Positions 53,325 through 64,000 of a stretch of 64,000 bases of DNA are shown piece by piece (the first letter of the stretch is position 1; each line of letters opens with the position of its first letter). The notes beneath the pieces were generated by a model, which did not search any database, was not told the origin of the DNA, and saw only the letters and a program-made list of their open reading frames with translations. The position numbers and the translations under genes were made by a program. The stretch spans positions 197,815,641 to 197,879,640 of the forward strand of contig CM061139.1 of assembly GCA_030789695.1 (NCBI GenBank), read 5' to 3'. This DNA is from Scilla litardierei. Lineage: Eukaryota > Streptophyta > Magnoliopsida > Asparagales > Asparagaceae.

Positions 53325-54375
53325 AGGAGGCGTTTGTGGTGTGACGCTTCCTTGGAGGAAGGAGGTGTTTGCATTCTGATGCTTCCTGGAGGAAGGAGAC
53401 ATTGACAGAACGATGCTAACTTGGCAAGTGGAGACATTTTCCTCGTGATGTTAGTTTGACGGTGTGTCCCGACGCTTCCTTGAGAAAGGAGACGGTATCA
53501 CGATGTTACCTTAACGGATGGAAACATTTGTATCGTGACACTACCTTGGCTATGCATTATAACACTTAGAGGAAGGAGACATTGGCATCATGACGCTACC
53601 TTGATGGATGGCGATGTTTGCATCATGATGCTATCTTAGCTATGCCTCATGATGCTTTTGGAAGGAAATATTGGCATTGTAACACTGTCATGACAGAAAG
53701 AGACATTTATATCACGACACATTCTTGGAGGATGGAGACGTTGGCATCATGAAATTACCTGTCAAAAAGAGACATTTGCATCATGATGTTTCCTTGAAGG
53801 AAGGAGATGTTTGTGTAACGATGCTACCTTAGCATAAGTAGTCATTTGTGTCATAACTCTACCTTGGTGGTGCGTCGCGATGCTTCCTTGGAGGAAGGAG
53901 ACGTTGATACAGTGATATGCTGCCTTAGCGAAAGGAGACATTTGTGTCGTGATGCTTTTTCTAGAGAAAGGAAATGTTGGCATCAAGATGCTATCTTGGT
54001 GGAATTAGACATTTGCATTGTGACGCTAACTTATCAGTGTGTTGTGATACTTTGGAAGGAGACGTTGGCTTTGAAAAGTATCCTCTACCATTGGCGTTAA
54101 TAGAAGGATACGTTTTTGTCGCAGGGCTTCTGTGGCAGAAGGAGAAGTTGGCATCACGACGCTACCTTATCGGAAGGAGATATTTGCGTTGTGACTATCT
54201 TGGAAGAAAGAGTTTACATCACACCACTAACTTGGCAGTGTGTCTTGATACTTCCTTGGAGGAAGGAGACGTTGATATCGCGATGCTTTCTTGAAAGGAG
54301 GCATTGACTTGTGATCCTTTCTTGGATTAAAGAGGCATTGGCATTGTGATGCTATCCTATCAGAAGGTCATGCAG
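53325..54375. repeat. Degenerate 35-bp tandem array, about 30 units
   Basis: The core of each unit is GGAGACRTTKGCATCRTGATG followed by CTACCTTGG(A/C)(G/A)GAA. A shorter variant (GGTGTGTCGTGATGCTTCC) intervenes at 53458, 53547, 53636, 53864, 54030 and 54231. The first three intervals are about 89 bp, so units are partly grouped into three-part blocks. Confidence 0.85.
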
Positions 54376-55154
54376 TATATGCAAAGTCACATCATTCCTA
54401 TTATGATTTGTTAGGTAACAAGAACTTGTTGAAGACCAGTCATCGACTGGGATGACTACTTCTCATCGCAATTAAAGGAATCGGAAGATGTTGGCGGTCT
54501 TTGCCTGTTGCTCATGCCTTGGGGGATTGTAGCTGTGATGATGCTTTCTAGGGGTCAGATTGACATAATGACTAATGCTTCCTAGGGGGATTGTAGCTGT
54601 GATGGCTTTCTAGGGTCAGATTGACATAAGGACTGATGCTTCTTAGATCTAATGCTTCCTAGGTCAGGATCACGTTGCGTAGTGAGAAGCCCTCGCTAGA
54701 GTTGGATTGTCCTTAGCCTAGAAGTAGTGTGCCATACATATGTAATTGATCTCGTGAGAGAATATTTTTCATAGCATAGAATATTTTTATGATGTTGTTG
54801 AATGCTTGATCTTTTCTTGCCTTTTAATCTCTCATGTCCATCGTTAATCTCTCGTTGGTTTTATTGGGCATGTTAAGTAAATGCTCTACCGTTGCATCTT
54901 CATCATGCTAGAGTTGTTGACAAAGGATGATTCTCTTCATCAATACATATGGGTGAAATGAGATTCGGGTGATACGTCACATGTCACCCTTGCTCGCAGT
55001 GATAGCGATCTTACGTCGCGAATATGGCTGTCGGGAGCCATGCTCGCGAAGGTACCAAGAAGTGTCCATCACACCGCTTCTTGGGTGCTAGGTAGCGTCA
55101 CCTCTATATCGATTTCTGGGAGACAGGAAGTGTTGCTTGTGATGCAATATTTTG
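54376..55154. other. Spacer between arrays
   Basis: Unique-looking sequence with two short repeats (GGGGATTGTAGCTGTGATG at about 54521 and 54583). No coding region is visible. Confidence 0.4.
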
Positions 55155-55990
55155 TTGGGTCATAACTTCTGTGTCAAACTTTCGTTTTGGATGATAATGG
55201 AGTCATTGGGAAGATAAACAAGATATTTCAAATGATATATCACATCCATACTGGTTGTCACATCCTTAGAACTTTAGGATAACATTGCATTTAGACATGC
55301 AAGATGTCACGCCTCTTACTTTGTTGAGCGATAACGTTTTCATTTGTACTCTGTTTTGGACAATTCTGCGCTTGTTGAAAAAAAATAAGAAAGAGCTCTA
55401 TCTAAAAATATATCATATCCATTTAGCTTCATGACATAATAGCCATAACCGGCCTTAGAAATTTAGAATCGCGTTGAATTTAAGACTTGCAAGCTATTAC
55501 AGTCATTGCCATTGCTGAGCAATAATTTTTCCATTTATGCTTTGCTTTTGATGATTTTGGGTTTGTTGGAAATATTAGGAAGAAATCTTTCTAAAGATAT
55601 ATCACATCCAACTAGAACCTAGACATGGTAGTCATTACAACCTTAAAAGTTCCGGATAGATTGTCATTCAGGATGATCTTTACCTTTGTTGAGTGATAAC
55701 TTTTTGTTTATGCTCCTTGGAAAATTTTGGGCTCTTGGAAAGATGAGGAAGATATCTTTCCAACAATATAACATGTTCATTTAGATTCAATATGTTTAGG
55801 CTGTCGCAGGCTTGCAGCGTTAAAAGTTTAGGATAATGTTGCATTCAAAACATGTAGGCTATTTAGCCCTTGCATTTGTTAAGCGGTAACTTTTTATTTG
55901 TTCTCTACTTTAGATGATTCTAAGCTCCTTGAAAAGATGAGGAAGAAATCTACTTAATAATATATTATTTGCTTCTATTCTATTCAAAAT
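55155..55990. repeat. Degenerate array of about 175-190-bp units, 4.5 copies
   Basis: Each unit starts GAGYGATAACTTTT, passes through TTTTGGATGATTYTGGGCT, GGAAAGAT(G/A)AGGAAG and ATATATCACATCCA-like blocks, and ends in TTTAGGATA...GCATTCA...CATGCAAG. Units begin near 55155, 55324, 55513, 55687 and 55877. Confidence 0.8.
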
Positions 55991-56409
55991 GTTATTTTTT
56001 AGGATAACAGTGTTTTCTGGTTTGTGAGTGCATTTCGGCATTTGTCAGGTGTTTGTGGCATTCTTGTAGTTCCAATATTCTTAAAGTGGCTGTATATTTT
56101 ACTTAGAAATCTTAGATAATGATTGGGTGAGCGTGTTGATCATCTGCTCCTTCATGTTCTTTTCTTCATATGGGCGTTCTATGAGCGACTAATCATGTTA
56201 TTAGGATGATAATGTGGCATTTGTTTTTGAGTTTCAGGGAAGGCTAGTTATTTGACACGTCAAGAGATGATGTAGCTTGCTATAGAATTCTGAAGTGGTT
56301 GGACCTTCAAGATAGAAAGTTACTTGCCAAATGGTTTACAAAGTGGTTTGTCCTCTGTTTTAGAATGACGAGACACCACTAACATTTTAGTCTTAAGAGC
56401 GTTTAGTCC

Positions 56410-57690
56410 ATCAAATTAGAAAGACCAGGCATCCATTGCTTTTGAGATCGTGGAGCAATCTGTCTTTCATTTCAGTATGATAAGATGTCGCTTGCACATT
56501 TGAAATCGCAAAGTGATCCATCTTTTATTGCGGACAGAAAGTCTTCACTTGTGTGAAAGTTAGGCATAGCGGTTAGTCTATTTGATAAGAAGGACACGGC
56601 TTTGCTAGTTATAAAGTTTTACTGAATGAAAATTGGAAGGACATGGCATCAATCGCTTTTGAGACTACTAAGTCGTTAATGTTCAGTTACAGAAGGACAT
56701 GGCGTCACTTACGGTAGAGTTAGACATAACAGTAAGTCCATTTGCTATGAAGGACATGGTATTGCTAGCCTTGAGGTTCTACGAAGTGATGAGTCCTTTT
56801 ACTTGGAAGGACATGTAGTCACCTGCATTTGAGATCACAAAGTGGTTACTTTGTGAAAGAATAAGATGCGGCCCACGTTAAATTTGAATATATTGATTAG
56901 TCCATTTCTTAGGAAGGACATGGTTCGTTAGTCTTAAAGTTTTTGCAGAGTGATTAGTCCTTTGACTTGGAAACACATGACGTTACTCGCCCGTGATATC
57001 GTGTAGTGGTTAGTTCTTTATTGCAGAAGGATAGGGTGTCACTCATGTTAGCATTGGGCGTAGCAGTTAGTCAATTTGCTAGGAAGGATGGAGCGTCTCT
57101 AGCTATGAACTTTCACAGAATGGTTAGTCATTCGACTTGGAAGTAGAATGCATCACTCGTTTTAATATCACAGCACAGTTATTTTTTTATTGAGCTAGTA
57201 TACGACGTCGATCACGTTAGAATTGAGCATTTAGTCCATTTGTCAAAAAGGACATGTTGTCTCAAGCCTTGAAGTTTTACAAAATGTTTAGTCCTTAGAC
57301 TTGTATGGACATGTAGTTACTCACCTTTCAGGTCGTAGAGTAGTTAACCTTCGTTACAGAAGGATATGTCATCGCTTATGTTAAAATTAGACATAGCAAT
57401 AGTTCATTTGGTAAGAAGGATGACGGTTTGTTACCGTTAATTTTTCACAAAGTGGTTAGTCTTTCGATGTGGAAGAACAAGGCATTGCTTATGGCAGAGT
57501 TAGACGCAACAGTTATTCCATTTGCGAGGAAGGATATGATGTTGATAGTCTTGAAGTTTCACAGAATGGTTAGTTCTTTGATTTGGAAGGATAAGACATC
57601 ACCTGCATTTGAGATTGTGGAGCGGTTAGATCTGTATTGCGGAATGACAAGGCATCACTAACATTAGAATGTTTAGGTATGAGCCTTTTC
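56410..57690. repeat. A-B-C higher-order array of about 57-bp units
   Basis: All units start with AAGGACATGG or a close variant. Type A continues GTTAGARTTAGACATAGCAG then TTAGTCCATTTGCTA. Type B continues GCTAGCCTTGAAGTTTTACA then GAGTGGTTAGTCCTTTGACT. Type C continues TTTGAGATCGTAGAGTGG. They follow each other A-B-C for about six rounds, with one skipped C near 57475. Confidence 0.85.
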
Positions 57691-58699
57691 CTTCATCCAA
57701 TATCATTCTTCGAGGATGCTTGGCGGAAGCTAGATAGTACAATCATGACGATGCATGAAGGAATAGAGGAAATAACTAGATTATTGGAAAATTTAACGTA
57801 GTCTAGTATGGTCTCATCTTCTCATATTTTAGATTGTCCATGATGGCGGGAATGACTAATTTGTTCTTGTTCTTTAGAATTTTATTATTTGCATGGAAGG
57901 TGTTGGTTCTTCTTTCCTTATTAATTTGTTACTCATCCTCTTTGTTTTGGGTTATTGAGCATTCTAATAAACTTTTGCCATTGTTTGTAGTCCCTTGTGT
58001 AGCTTCTAAGGTGAATGCCTTAGTTACTTGTCTTAGGCATTCTTTTTATTCTTTATGCTTTCTTAGGGGGTTGTTATTGATTGCCTTCTTCCATCTTCAG
58101 GGTTGCCTCTACGCCTAATAATGAGATGGAAGTTAACAGAAGGTTATCGGTTATCGGTTATCGATTGTTAGCAAGTTGTGATCTTCTAAATTATTGTTGA
58201 GTGGTGTGTCACGTCATAATAAGTCACAACACTATTCACTTATAAGTTTTATTGAAGTTTCCACACTTCGCATCCATGTTGGCCTCATTACAGCTTTCAT
58301 ATTCGATTTTACTTCTCTCCGTGCCCCTGTCACCTAGCAGCGTACGTTTCTTATTATGCTGGTCTTTAGCGCTACTGGCCGTTGCTCGAGTAAATAGGGG
58401 GTGATGTTGATTACATGATTGTCTTCCTGTTTTTGCTACCTTTGGGAGAGTTGAGTCAATAGACATTGTGTAAGGAATATTTAGGTGGAAGTTGTGTTGA
58501 GCAACTTCTTTGTTGTGTATTATATAAATGGGGCTCTTTCATGTGACCACATGATAGTCATTGCTCGAGTGTGACCATCTTGAACCATGATCTATATTGT
58601 TCCTATCTTGGTTAGTAAGAGTTTTGTTCTTCAGTGATATATAGCAGTATGTACACTGACGAAATGTGTGGTATTGTCTGTTTTTACAGATGACGCCAA
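57691..58699. other. Interior of the array-bearing element, no array
   Basis: No recognised coding region. A direct repeat GGTTATCGGTTATCGGTTATCG-like run (GGTTATC three times) occurs at 58140-58165. The sequence GATGACGCCAA abuts the right LTR and could be a weak primer site in minus sense. Confidence 0.4.
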
Positions 58700-60065
58700 T
58701 GTTGAAGCAAGTCAGATTATCTGGTAGGGTGATTTGTATAAGCTTTGATCAATGCTCCTACCTCGGTGATGGACTGCCTAGGTGATAGACGAGAGACCTT
58801 TCTTGAGTGGTCCGTACATCATAGACGGTAAGAGCATTTAAGCTGAAGTAGGGAGGGTCCACATCCTATCAGCTCCTTCGATACTCATATCAGTATCTTC
58901 ATGTGAATTGGTCAAGTATAGTAATCAAGTGAATTTAGAAATTGACAATCCATTGTTGCGCCTTGATGCCACTTGCTAGGAACTTAGGTGAATTCTTATC
59001 AAGTATACAAACATCCGAAAAATCAAGAGCTGAACTACTGAGCAAAGCTAATGACAATCTCTATGAAAACCACAACACAAGCAATATAATAAAATACTAT
59101 AAAATGAAAAAGCATCGCACAACTAACACAAAGATTTATACCGATTTCATCCAATTCTTCGTGTACAACCAGTTGGAAAGAATATTAATGCTTTAGTAAT
59201 CGTAAATTACCAAGTATGTCACTTAGTTCAAGGGAAAACTAAGTTTGATATGAATTTGAAGAATACTATGTAAAAAATTTATCTTTTGGCTCTCAAAGAA
59301 CCCTCTAATGACCTTCTTAATTTGCACTTTGTATTTCTACAAGTAACCACAAACTTTCAACTGGAAATTTACATAAAAGCATATGCTCATCATCATTATC
59401 TTAGCCTTCATCCCAAAAAATTAGGGTCAACTTCATGGATTCAATAGAAAGAATGACACCTTTCTCCAAACTTGTCATCTTTCTCATAAACATAAACTAG
59501 ACATCCAAACACACGAAGATACACTAGCTTTACCAGCTTTCATGTCTAAACCTGATCTGGAATTTTCTCATCGACACATGATGATGAAATTTTGTTCATC
59601 AAGTAAGCTGAGGTTGACATAGCTTTAGTCTAAAATCCTTTTGACAATCTAGAAGTAAATCTAAAACACTCAGCCTTATTTAGAAGTATTATGGTCATTT
59701 TTTCTGTAACTCTATTCGACTGACTGTGGGGTATAGTGAAGCATCTTTTTATTCACTGCTTCCCATATGATTCCTTAAACTTAACTGAGATAAACTCATT
59801 ATCATTATCGGATTTAAGCACATTTTGCTTATTTTCTGTTTAACTCTCCATAAGAATCTTCTACTTATTGAACTTCTCAAACATAGACGATTTCTCTTGT
59901 ATCATGTATATACAAATTTTTGGGAGAACTTATCGACAAATGATATGAAATAACGAGATCTGCCTAAAGTGTGAACTGATGCAGGACCTGAACGTCGATG
60001 TGGATATACTCAAGAATCTCACTTGTATCATGATTTCCTTTACTGAAACTAACATTTATATGCTT

Positions 60066-60380
60066 TATATATATATGAGAATAATGTGTATCATATGTCA
60101 TATGAGACAAAATTTTGCCCTTTCACATAAATGGGGCAAGTACAAGCCCGCATGGGCTTGTACCTGCTTTCTTTATGTGAGAAGGCATTGCCTTATATGT
60201 CGTATGATACCCATTATATATATATGGGATTCATGTAGATCAGGTGGCACTTGATCTAATAGATCAGATGCAACACACAAAAAGACATGCCATATAACGA
60301 GTACAAGCCCATGCGGGACTTGTACTTTCCACCTTTTTGTGTCTTGGTACCTGATCTAATAGATCATGTGCTACCTTTTC
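60066..60380. mobile_element. Two adjacent fold-back segments with a shared core
   Basis: The first (about 60066-60225) pairs GTATCATATGTCATATGAGA with CTTATATGTCGTATGATAC and has core GTACAAGCCCGCATGGGC. The second (about 60238-60380) pairs GGTGGCACTTGATCTAATAG with the complement of CTAATAGATCATGTGCTACC and has core GTACAAGCCCATGCGGGAC. The equivalent site in the second copia copy (about 62030) lacks both. Confidence 0.65.
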
Positions 60381-63102
60381 TACATTATTCTATATATATA
60401 TATATTCATCTTGCAAAAGTCCAGCTTCTCGATGTTCGCCTTTTTATCAAACACCGCTTCCTCAAAGATTTCAAGGTCTTATCCGTAACACGACCAAATT
60501 TGAGATGTCACAATCTGATTGAATCGGTATCATGTGAACTCTCAATTTCAATGCTAGAATCTCCTATGATAGTAGTCCCCTTTAAGTAGATATAAGTTGT
60601 TTTTCTCTCTTATAACTACGATCGATCCATTCGATATCTTTATAGCATCCTTCTCTATCATTACATTGTAAGCCATGAAATTTAATACCCTCAAATAATT
60701 CAAGAACTTGGCTTTGTAACATGCAACACGTTAAAAAGTGTACACGTTATGATGTCATACATCTTGAAGCTGGTTTAACCAACTCCCATAGCCTTGTGTT
60801 TGTCATTGTTATCCATAAGGATCGAATATCATCTTTTCTCTTGTAGGTAGAGGCACACTCCTTATTGGTATCATATCGAATGATGTCCCAGACTCATGAT
60901 TCATGATCATCAACATCCGACAAACATGTTATCAACACGTGATAGGCCTCCAAACCTCCATCTTCACAACCGCAATCGATAAAGATGATGATATCTTCAT
61001 TTTTATTTTTGATTTCTCTCTAGGCAGTCTCTCTTCCAATATTTGTCTTGCAAATAAATCTCGATGTGCTTGTAGTTCTCGATATCGATATTCTCCTATT
61101 TTAACCTCTTCCACTACGTCGCCCTGAAGCAAATAGGCCATGAATCTATTTCGCTTAAACCAATGCCTTTCATCTGATCTCTTAACTCATTGTAGAGCAC
61201 GGCCTTCATATCCTTGAGACTTAAAGTATTCTGATTATAAACTGTAATGTTTACAAATGTGATATACCGCTCTGACAACAATAGGAGCAGAATTATCGCA
61301 TCATGCTCAGTCTCTACAGTCAATCCAATGGCCATCATCTTCATCCCTAAGTCATTAAAGGTATTCATCTGATCTTTCAATGATGCATCGTCTATCAAAA
61401 AACCGTCTCGCTTTTTTTGAGAGTGAAGAACGTCTTTGGCATGATTAGATACAACTTCTCTAGATTCTCACATAGTACTTTGGTTATTGTCTTCTTGGAC
61501 ATATGATAAATCACATCATCTGATAGGCTCAGTTGTATGGTTGTCATAACTGAATCCTCCATCTCCATCTTCTCTCTCTCCTCTGTGGACACGATCCTTC
61601 CTCACGATTAACTTCATCTTGTATTATCATATCTCGAAATTTTCCATACCATTCTTTCTGTAACTCCATCCGGTGACAAATCTCTTGGTGTAATGAATTA
61701 TTTTTAAACACAGCTTTCCACAGAATTCTTTAAACTTAGCAGAAGTAAACTTGTTATCATTATTGGATTTAAGCACATTCAGCTTCTTTCTGATTTGACT
61801 ATCCATAAGAATCTTCTACTCATTGAACTTCTCAAGCACAGTCGACTTCTATTTTATCATGTACACCCAAACTTTCTTGGAAAAAACATCGATAAACGAT
61901 ATGCAATAACGAGCTCCATCTAGAGAATGAACTGATGCAGGATCCCAAATATTGGTGTGAATATACTCGAGAATTCATTTGTACCATGATTCCCCTCACC
62001 GAAACCAACATTTGTCTGCATTATATTTACATATAAACAATCATCGCTTAATTCTAGCTCCTTGAAGTTCAATCCTTTGGTCAAATTATATATATACAAA
62101 CATTTGTACTATGGTTCCATGCTCTTATCTGTTACATGTATAAGTCTAAAATGCCACAACCTAGTTGAATCAATATCCTATGAACTCTCAACTACAATGC
62201 TGGAGTCTTCCATGATAGCAATCCCCTTGAGCAGATATAAGTTCTTGATTTTTTCTCTTCTTATCACAACGATCGATCTCTTCGATATCTGCAAAGTAAT
62301 CTTCTATCATTAACTTGCAATCCATAGAATTCAATACCCCAAATAAACCCGTAACTTTCTTAGCTTTGCAACATGCCACACATTAGTAAGTATAACATCG
62401 TTAAATATCTATTCTGACTAAACCAACTCCAATAGCTTTGCATGTGTCATTATTACCTATAAGGACCAAGTCATCATCTTTCCTATCATAGATAGAGAAA
62501 CACTCTTTATTTGATGTCATATGAAATGATACATTAGGATCCATGATCCATGCTTAATTCTTAACATTTGACAAACACGCTGTCAATATGATGTAAGCCT
62601 CATTGATCCTAGCCTTTATCTTCATAACTGCAATTGATAAAAATGGTCCTTATATTTGCTCCCCCTCTCTGGGTAGTCTCTTTTCTAATATATGAGTTTC
62701 TTGCAAATAAAGCATGATGTGCCTTTAGTTCTCGATCTAGATATTTCCCTATTTCACCTCTTCCACTTCTTCCTGCTGAAGCAAATAGGCACTGGTCGCC
62801 CAAACCAACTCCTTCCATCTGATTTTTCAACTCATTGTAAATTCCTGTCTTTGCGTCTTCCAGACTCTAGAGTATGTTGAATGTAAAGTATGGTGTTGAC
62901 GAACACATATATCGCTTTGACAACAATAAGAGCAACATCATCTCATCATGCCCCGTCTTTACAGCCAATCAAATGGCCATCATCTTCATTACTAAGCCAT
63001 TGAAGGTATTCAGCTTATCCTTTAATGAGATACTATCACGCATTTTGAAAGTGAAAAAAGTCATTAGAAAAATCAGTCTGATGGGGAGTGAGTTTTTAGA
63101 TA

Positions 63103-63224
63103 CAATTTCTGTAACTTCTCACATAATCCTTGACCGTAGTCTCGAACACATGGTAAATCACATAAATTTCTGTAACTTCTCACATGATCCTTGACCGTAG
63201 TCTCGAACACATGGTAAATCACAT
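63103..63224. repeat. 61-bp tandem duplication
   Basis: AATTTCTGTAACTTCTCACA through GGTAAATCACATA occurs twice in direct succession with one difference (ATAATCC against ATGATCC). Confidence 0.95.
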
Positions 63225-63280
63225 AGGCTCAGCTGTATGGTTGTCATGATTGAATCCTCTATCCCCATCATTTCCATCGT

Positions 63281-63281
<1 letters not shown>

Positions 63282-63345
<64 letters not shown>

Positions 63346-63353
63346 TATATATA
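63282..63353. repeat. (TA)n microsatellite, about 72 bp
   Basis: The TA tract has one GATA interruption near the right end and directly abuts the fold-back element. Confidence 0.97.
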
Positions 63354-63872
63354 GGGGCAAATGTGCCTGAGAACGTGCGCAGGTAGAATTACCTGCGCAC
63401 GCCCCCTCTGTTCGGGGTTTCTAAATATTTTTTTTGAAATTTTTTTTGCAGTAGCTAGATATACTTGTTATGAAGCTCCCCACAAAATTTCAGGTCAATC
63501 CGACACCGTTTGAGCCTCCGTTCATCGATTTCAAAAACGTTGCGCAAAAATTTTTTTTGCAGTAGCTAGATATACTTGTTATGAAGCTCCCCACAAAATT
63601 TCAGGTCAATCCGACACCGTTTGAGCCTCCGTTCATCGATTTCAAAAACGTTGCGCAAAACTGTCCAGAATCTGGACAGTTTTGCGCAACGTTTTTGAAA
63701 TCGATGAACGGAGGCTCAAACGGTGTCGGATTGACCTGAAATTTTGTGGGGAGCTTCATAACAAGTATATCTAGCTACTGCAAAAAAAATTTCAAAAAAA
63801 ATACTTAGAAACCCCGAACAGAGGGGGCGTGCGCAGGTAATTCTACCTGCGCACGTTCTCAGGTACATTTTT

Positions 63873-63874
<2 letters not shown>
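63354..63874. mobile_element. Fold-back element inside (TA)n, one arm duplicated
   Basis: Long arms pair from GTGCCTGAGAACGTGCGCAG and its partner CTGCGCACGTTCTCAGGTAC to the centre CTGTCCAGAATCTGGACAG. The left arm holds a perfect 111-bp tandem duplication (about 63440-63660) that the right arm lacks. No ORF is present. TA tracts on both sides suggest TA-repeat targeting, as for the other element at 29168. Confidence 0.8.

Positions 63875-63875
<1 letters not shown>

Positions 63876-63928
<53 letters not shown>
63876..63928. repeat. (TA)n microsatellite, about 53 bp
   Basis: This TA tract separates the fold-back element from another sequence starting GGTTGACTAGGATCC. Confidence 0.97.
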
Positions 63929-63930
<2 letters not shown>

Positions 63931-64000
63931 TTGACTAGGATCCATTCGGATGGATCAAACATGCGGATCCATCCAAGTGGAATTTAAAGCTAGACAATGT
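63929..64000. mobile_element. Start of another TA-adjacent element, cut by window end
   Basis: Begins GGTTGACTAGGATCCATTCG with an immediate palindrome (GGATCCATTCGGATGGATC). The GG after the TA tract matches the GG start of the element at 29168. Confidence 0.4.

Larger units (their letters stand above)
52701..58945 (-). mobile_element. Non-autonomous LTR element made of tandem arrays
   Basis: Similar sequences at 52701-53101 and 58700-58945 (T(G/T)GTGAAGCAAG or TGTTGAAGCAAG at the left, then GATCAATGCTCC, GGTGATGGA, CATAAATGATAAGAGCGTT-like blocks) are read as LTRs. Read on the minus strand, the 53101 edge follows a purine tract (AAAGAGGGGCTAA). The right copy is cut at 58945 by copia sequence, so no target duplication can be checked. 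The interior has no ORF of note and consists largely of three arrays (53325-54375, 55155-55990, 56410-57690). It would depend on another element for movement. Confidence 0.6.
58946..63270 (-). pseudogene. Two tandem antisense copia gag-pol fragments
   Basis: Minus-strand reading gives copia gag and integrase pieces twice. Copy 1 spans about 59690-61650 and copy 2 about 61655-63260. Integrase core remnants read GRSRYFISFVDKF and KSDNDNEFISVKFKEF, followed by a degenerate IKRCFTIPHSQS (compare the copia TDNGGEF and the conserved P-H/Y-T-P region). The UBN2-type gag is seen in copy 1 (61592-61114: SVMTTIQLSLSDDVIYHMS, MNTFNDLGMKMMAIGLTV). Stops and shifts occur throughout, so no protein can be made. 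Tandem copies with no LTR between them suggest unequal exchange or rearranged cDNA. Confidence 0.75.

Noticed and set aside
53325..57690. CRISPR-like arrays
   Set aside because: Repeats are degenerate, with no unique spacers of constant length, and the genome is a plant nuclear one. They are tandem arrays.
57834..58118. A small hydrophobic membrane protein
   Set aside because: T-rich sequence in a non-autonomous element gives hydrophobic translations. No start context or conservation is visible.

Overview
This is a plant nuclear window, almost certainly from an angiosperm and probably a eudicot. The evidence is spliceosomal introns in plant-type host genes, and Ty1/copia and Ty3/gypsy elements with plant-type domains and primer sites (tRNA-Asp, tRNA-iMet). 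I cannot name the species. Host coding sequence is sparse. It comprises an LTO1-like protein (35035-35469), a two-exon glutamate formimidoyltransferase-like gene (37304-38902), the first exon of a PPDK regulatory protein RP1 (48858-49370), and a decayed PPR-DYW gene just behind it (about 49450-51290). Nearly everything else is transposable elements, many with boundaries I could fix by target-site duplications (TSDs).

Layout. 1-5579: overlapping gypsy LTRs, one a clean solo LTR (915-3382, TSD TTTCT). 5590-7408: solo LTR, TSD ACTAG. 8107-17442: a solo LTR (TSD GTGAT) split by a complete 7,992-bp minus-strand non-autonomous element with 2.1-kb LTRs (TSD TCCAT), a tRNA-Asp primer site and one intact 520-codon ORF of unknown type. 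18147-18901: Tat-like LTR. 18903-20166 and 30178-33430 are diverged copies of one repeat that received different insertions (a hAT MITE; a gag-only LTR element with TSD GTCAG). 20171-26398: young Ale-type copia (TSD TTTTG) lacking reverse transcriptase. 29076-29990 and 63282-64000: elements embedded in (TA)n tracts. 39354-46161: 5'-truncated Tekay/Del chromovirus with its 3' LTR, cut by a solo LTR (40604-42384, TSD CTGGG) and carrying a 71-bp intron-like insert. 46224-47189: solo LTR, TSD CTATT. 51567-52430: TIR element. 52701-58945: non-autonomous LTR element built largely of three tandem arrays. 58946-63270: two tandem antisense copia fragments.

The most unusual signal is in the LTRs rather than in any gene. 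Several unrelated LTR families share a two-part layout: short family-specific palindromes upstream of a TATA box, and, a few hundred bases downstream of it in the presumed RNA leader, rows of hairpins whose loops are conserved while their stems differ but still pair. The clearest rows are at 7036-7238, 9248-9550 (repeated at 15117-15419), 41725-42043 and 46335-46586. The two Tekay-type LTRs show matching covariation at 2249-2381 and 44853-44986. This is the pattern expected of selected RNA structure.

All reads are by eye. Lineage names rest on recognised motifs and edge sequences; no database search was run.
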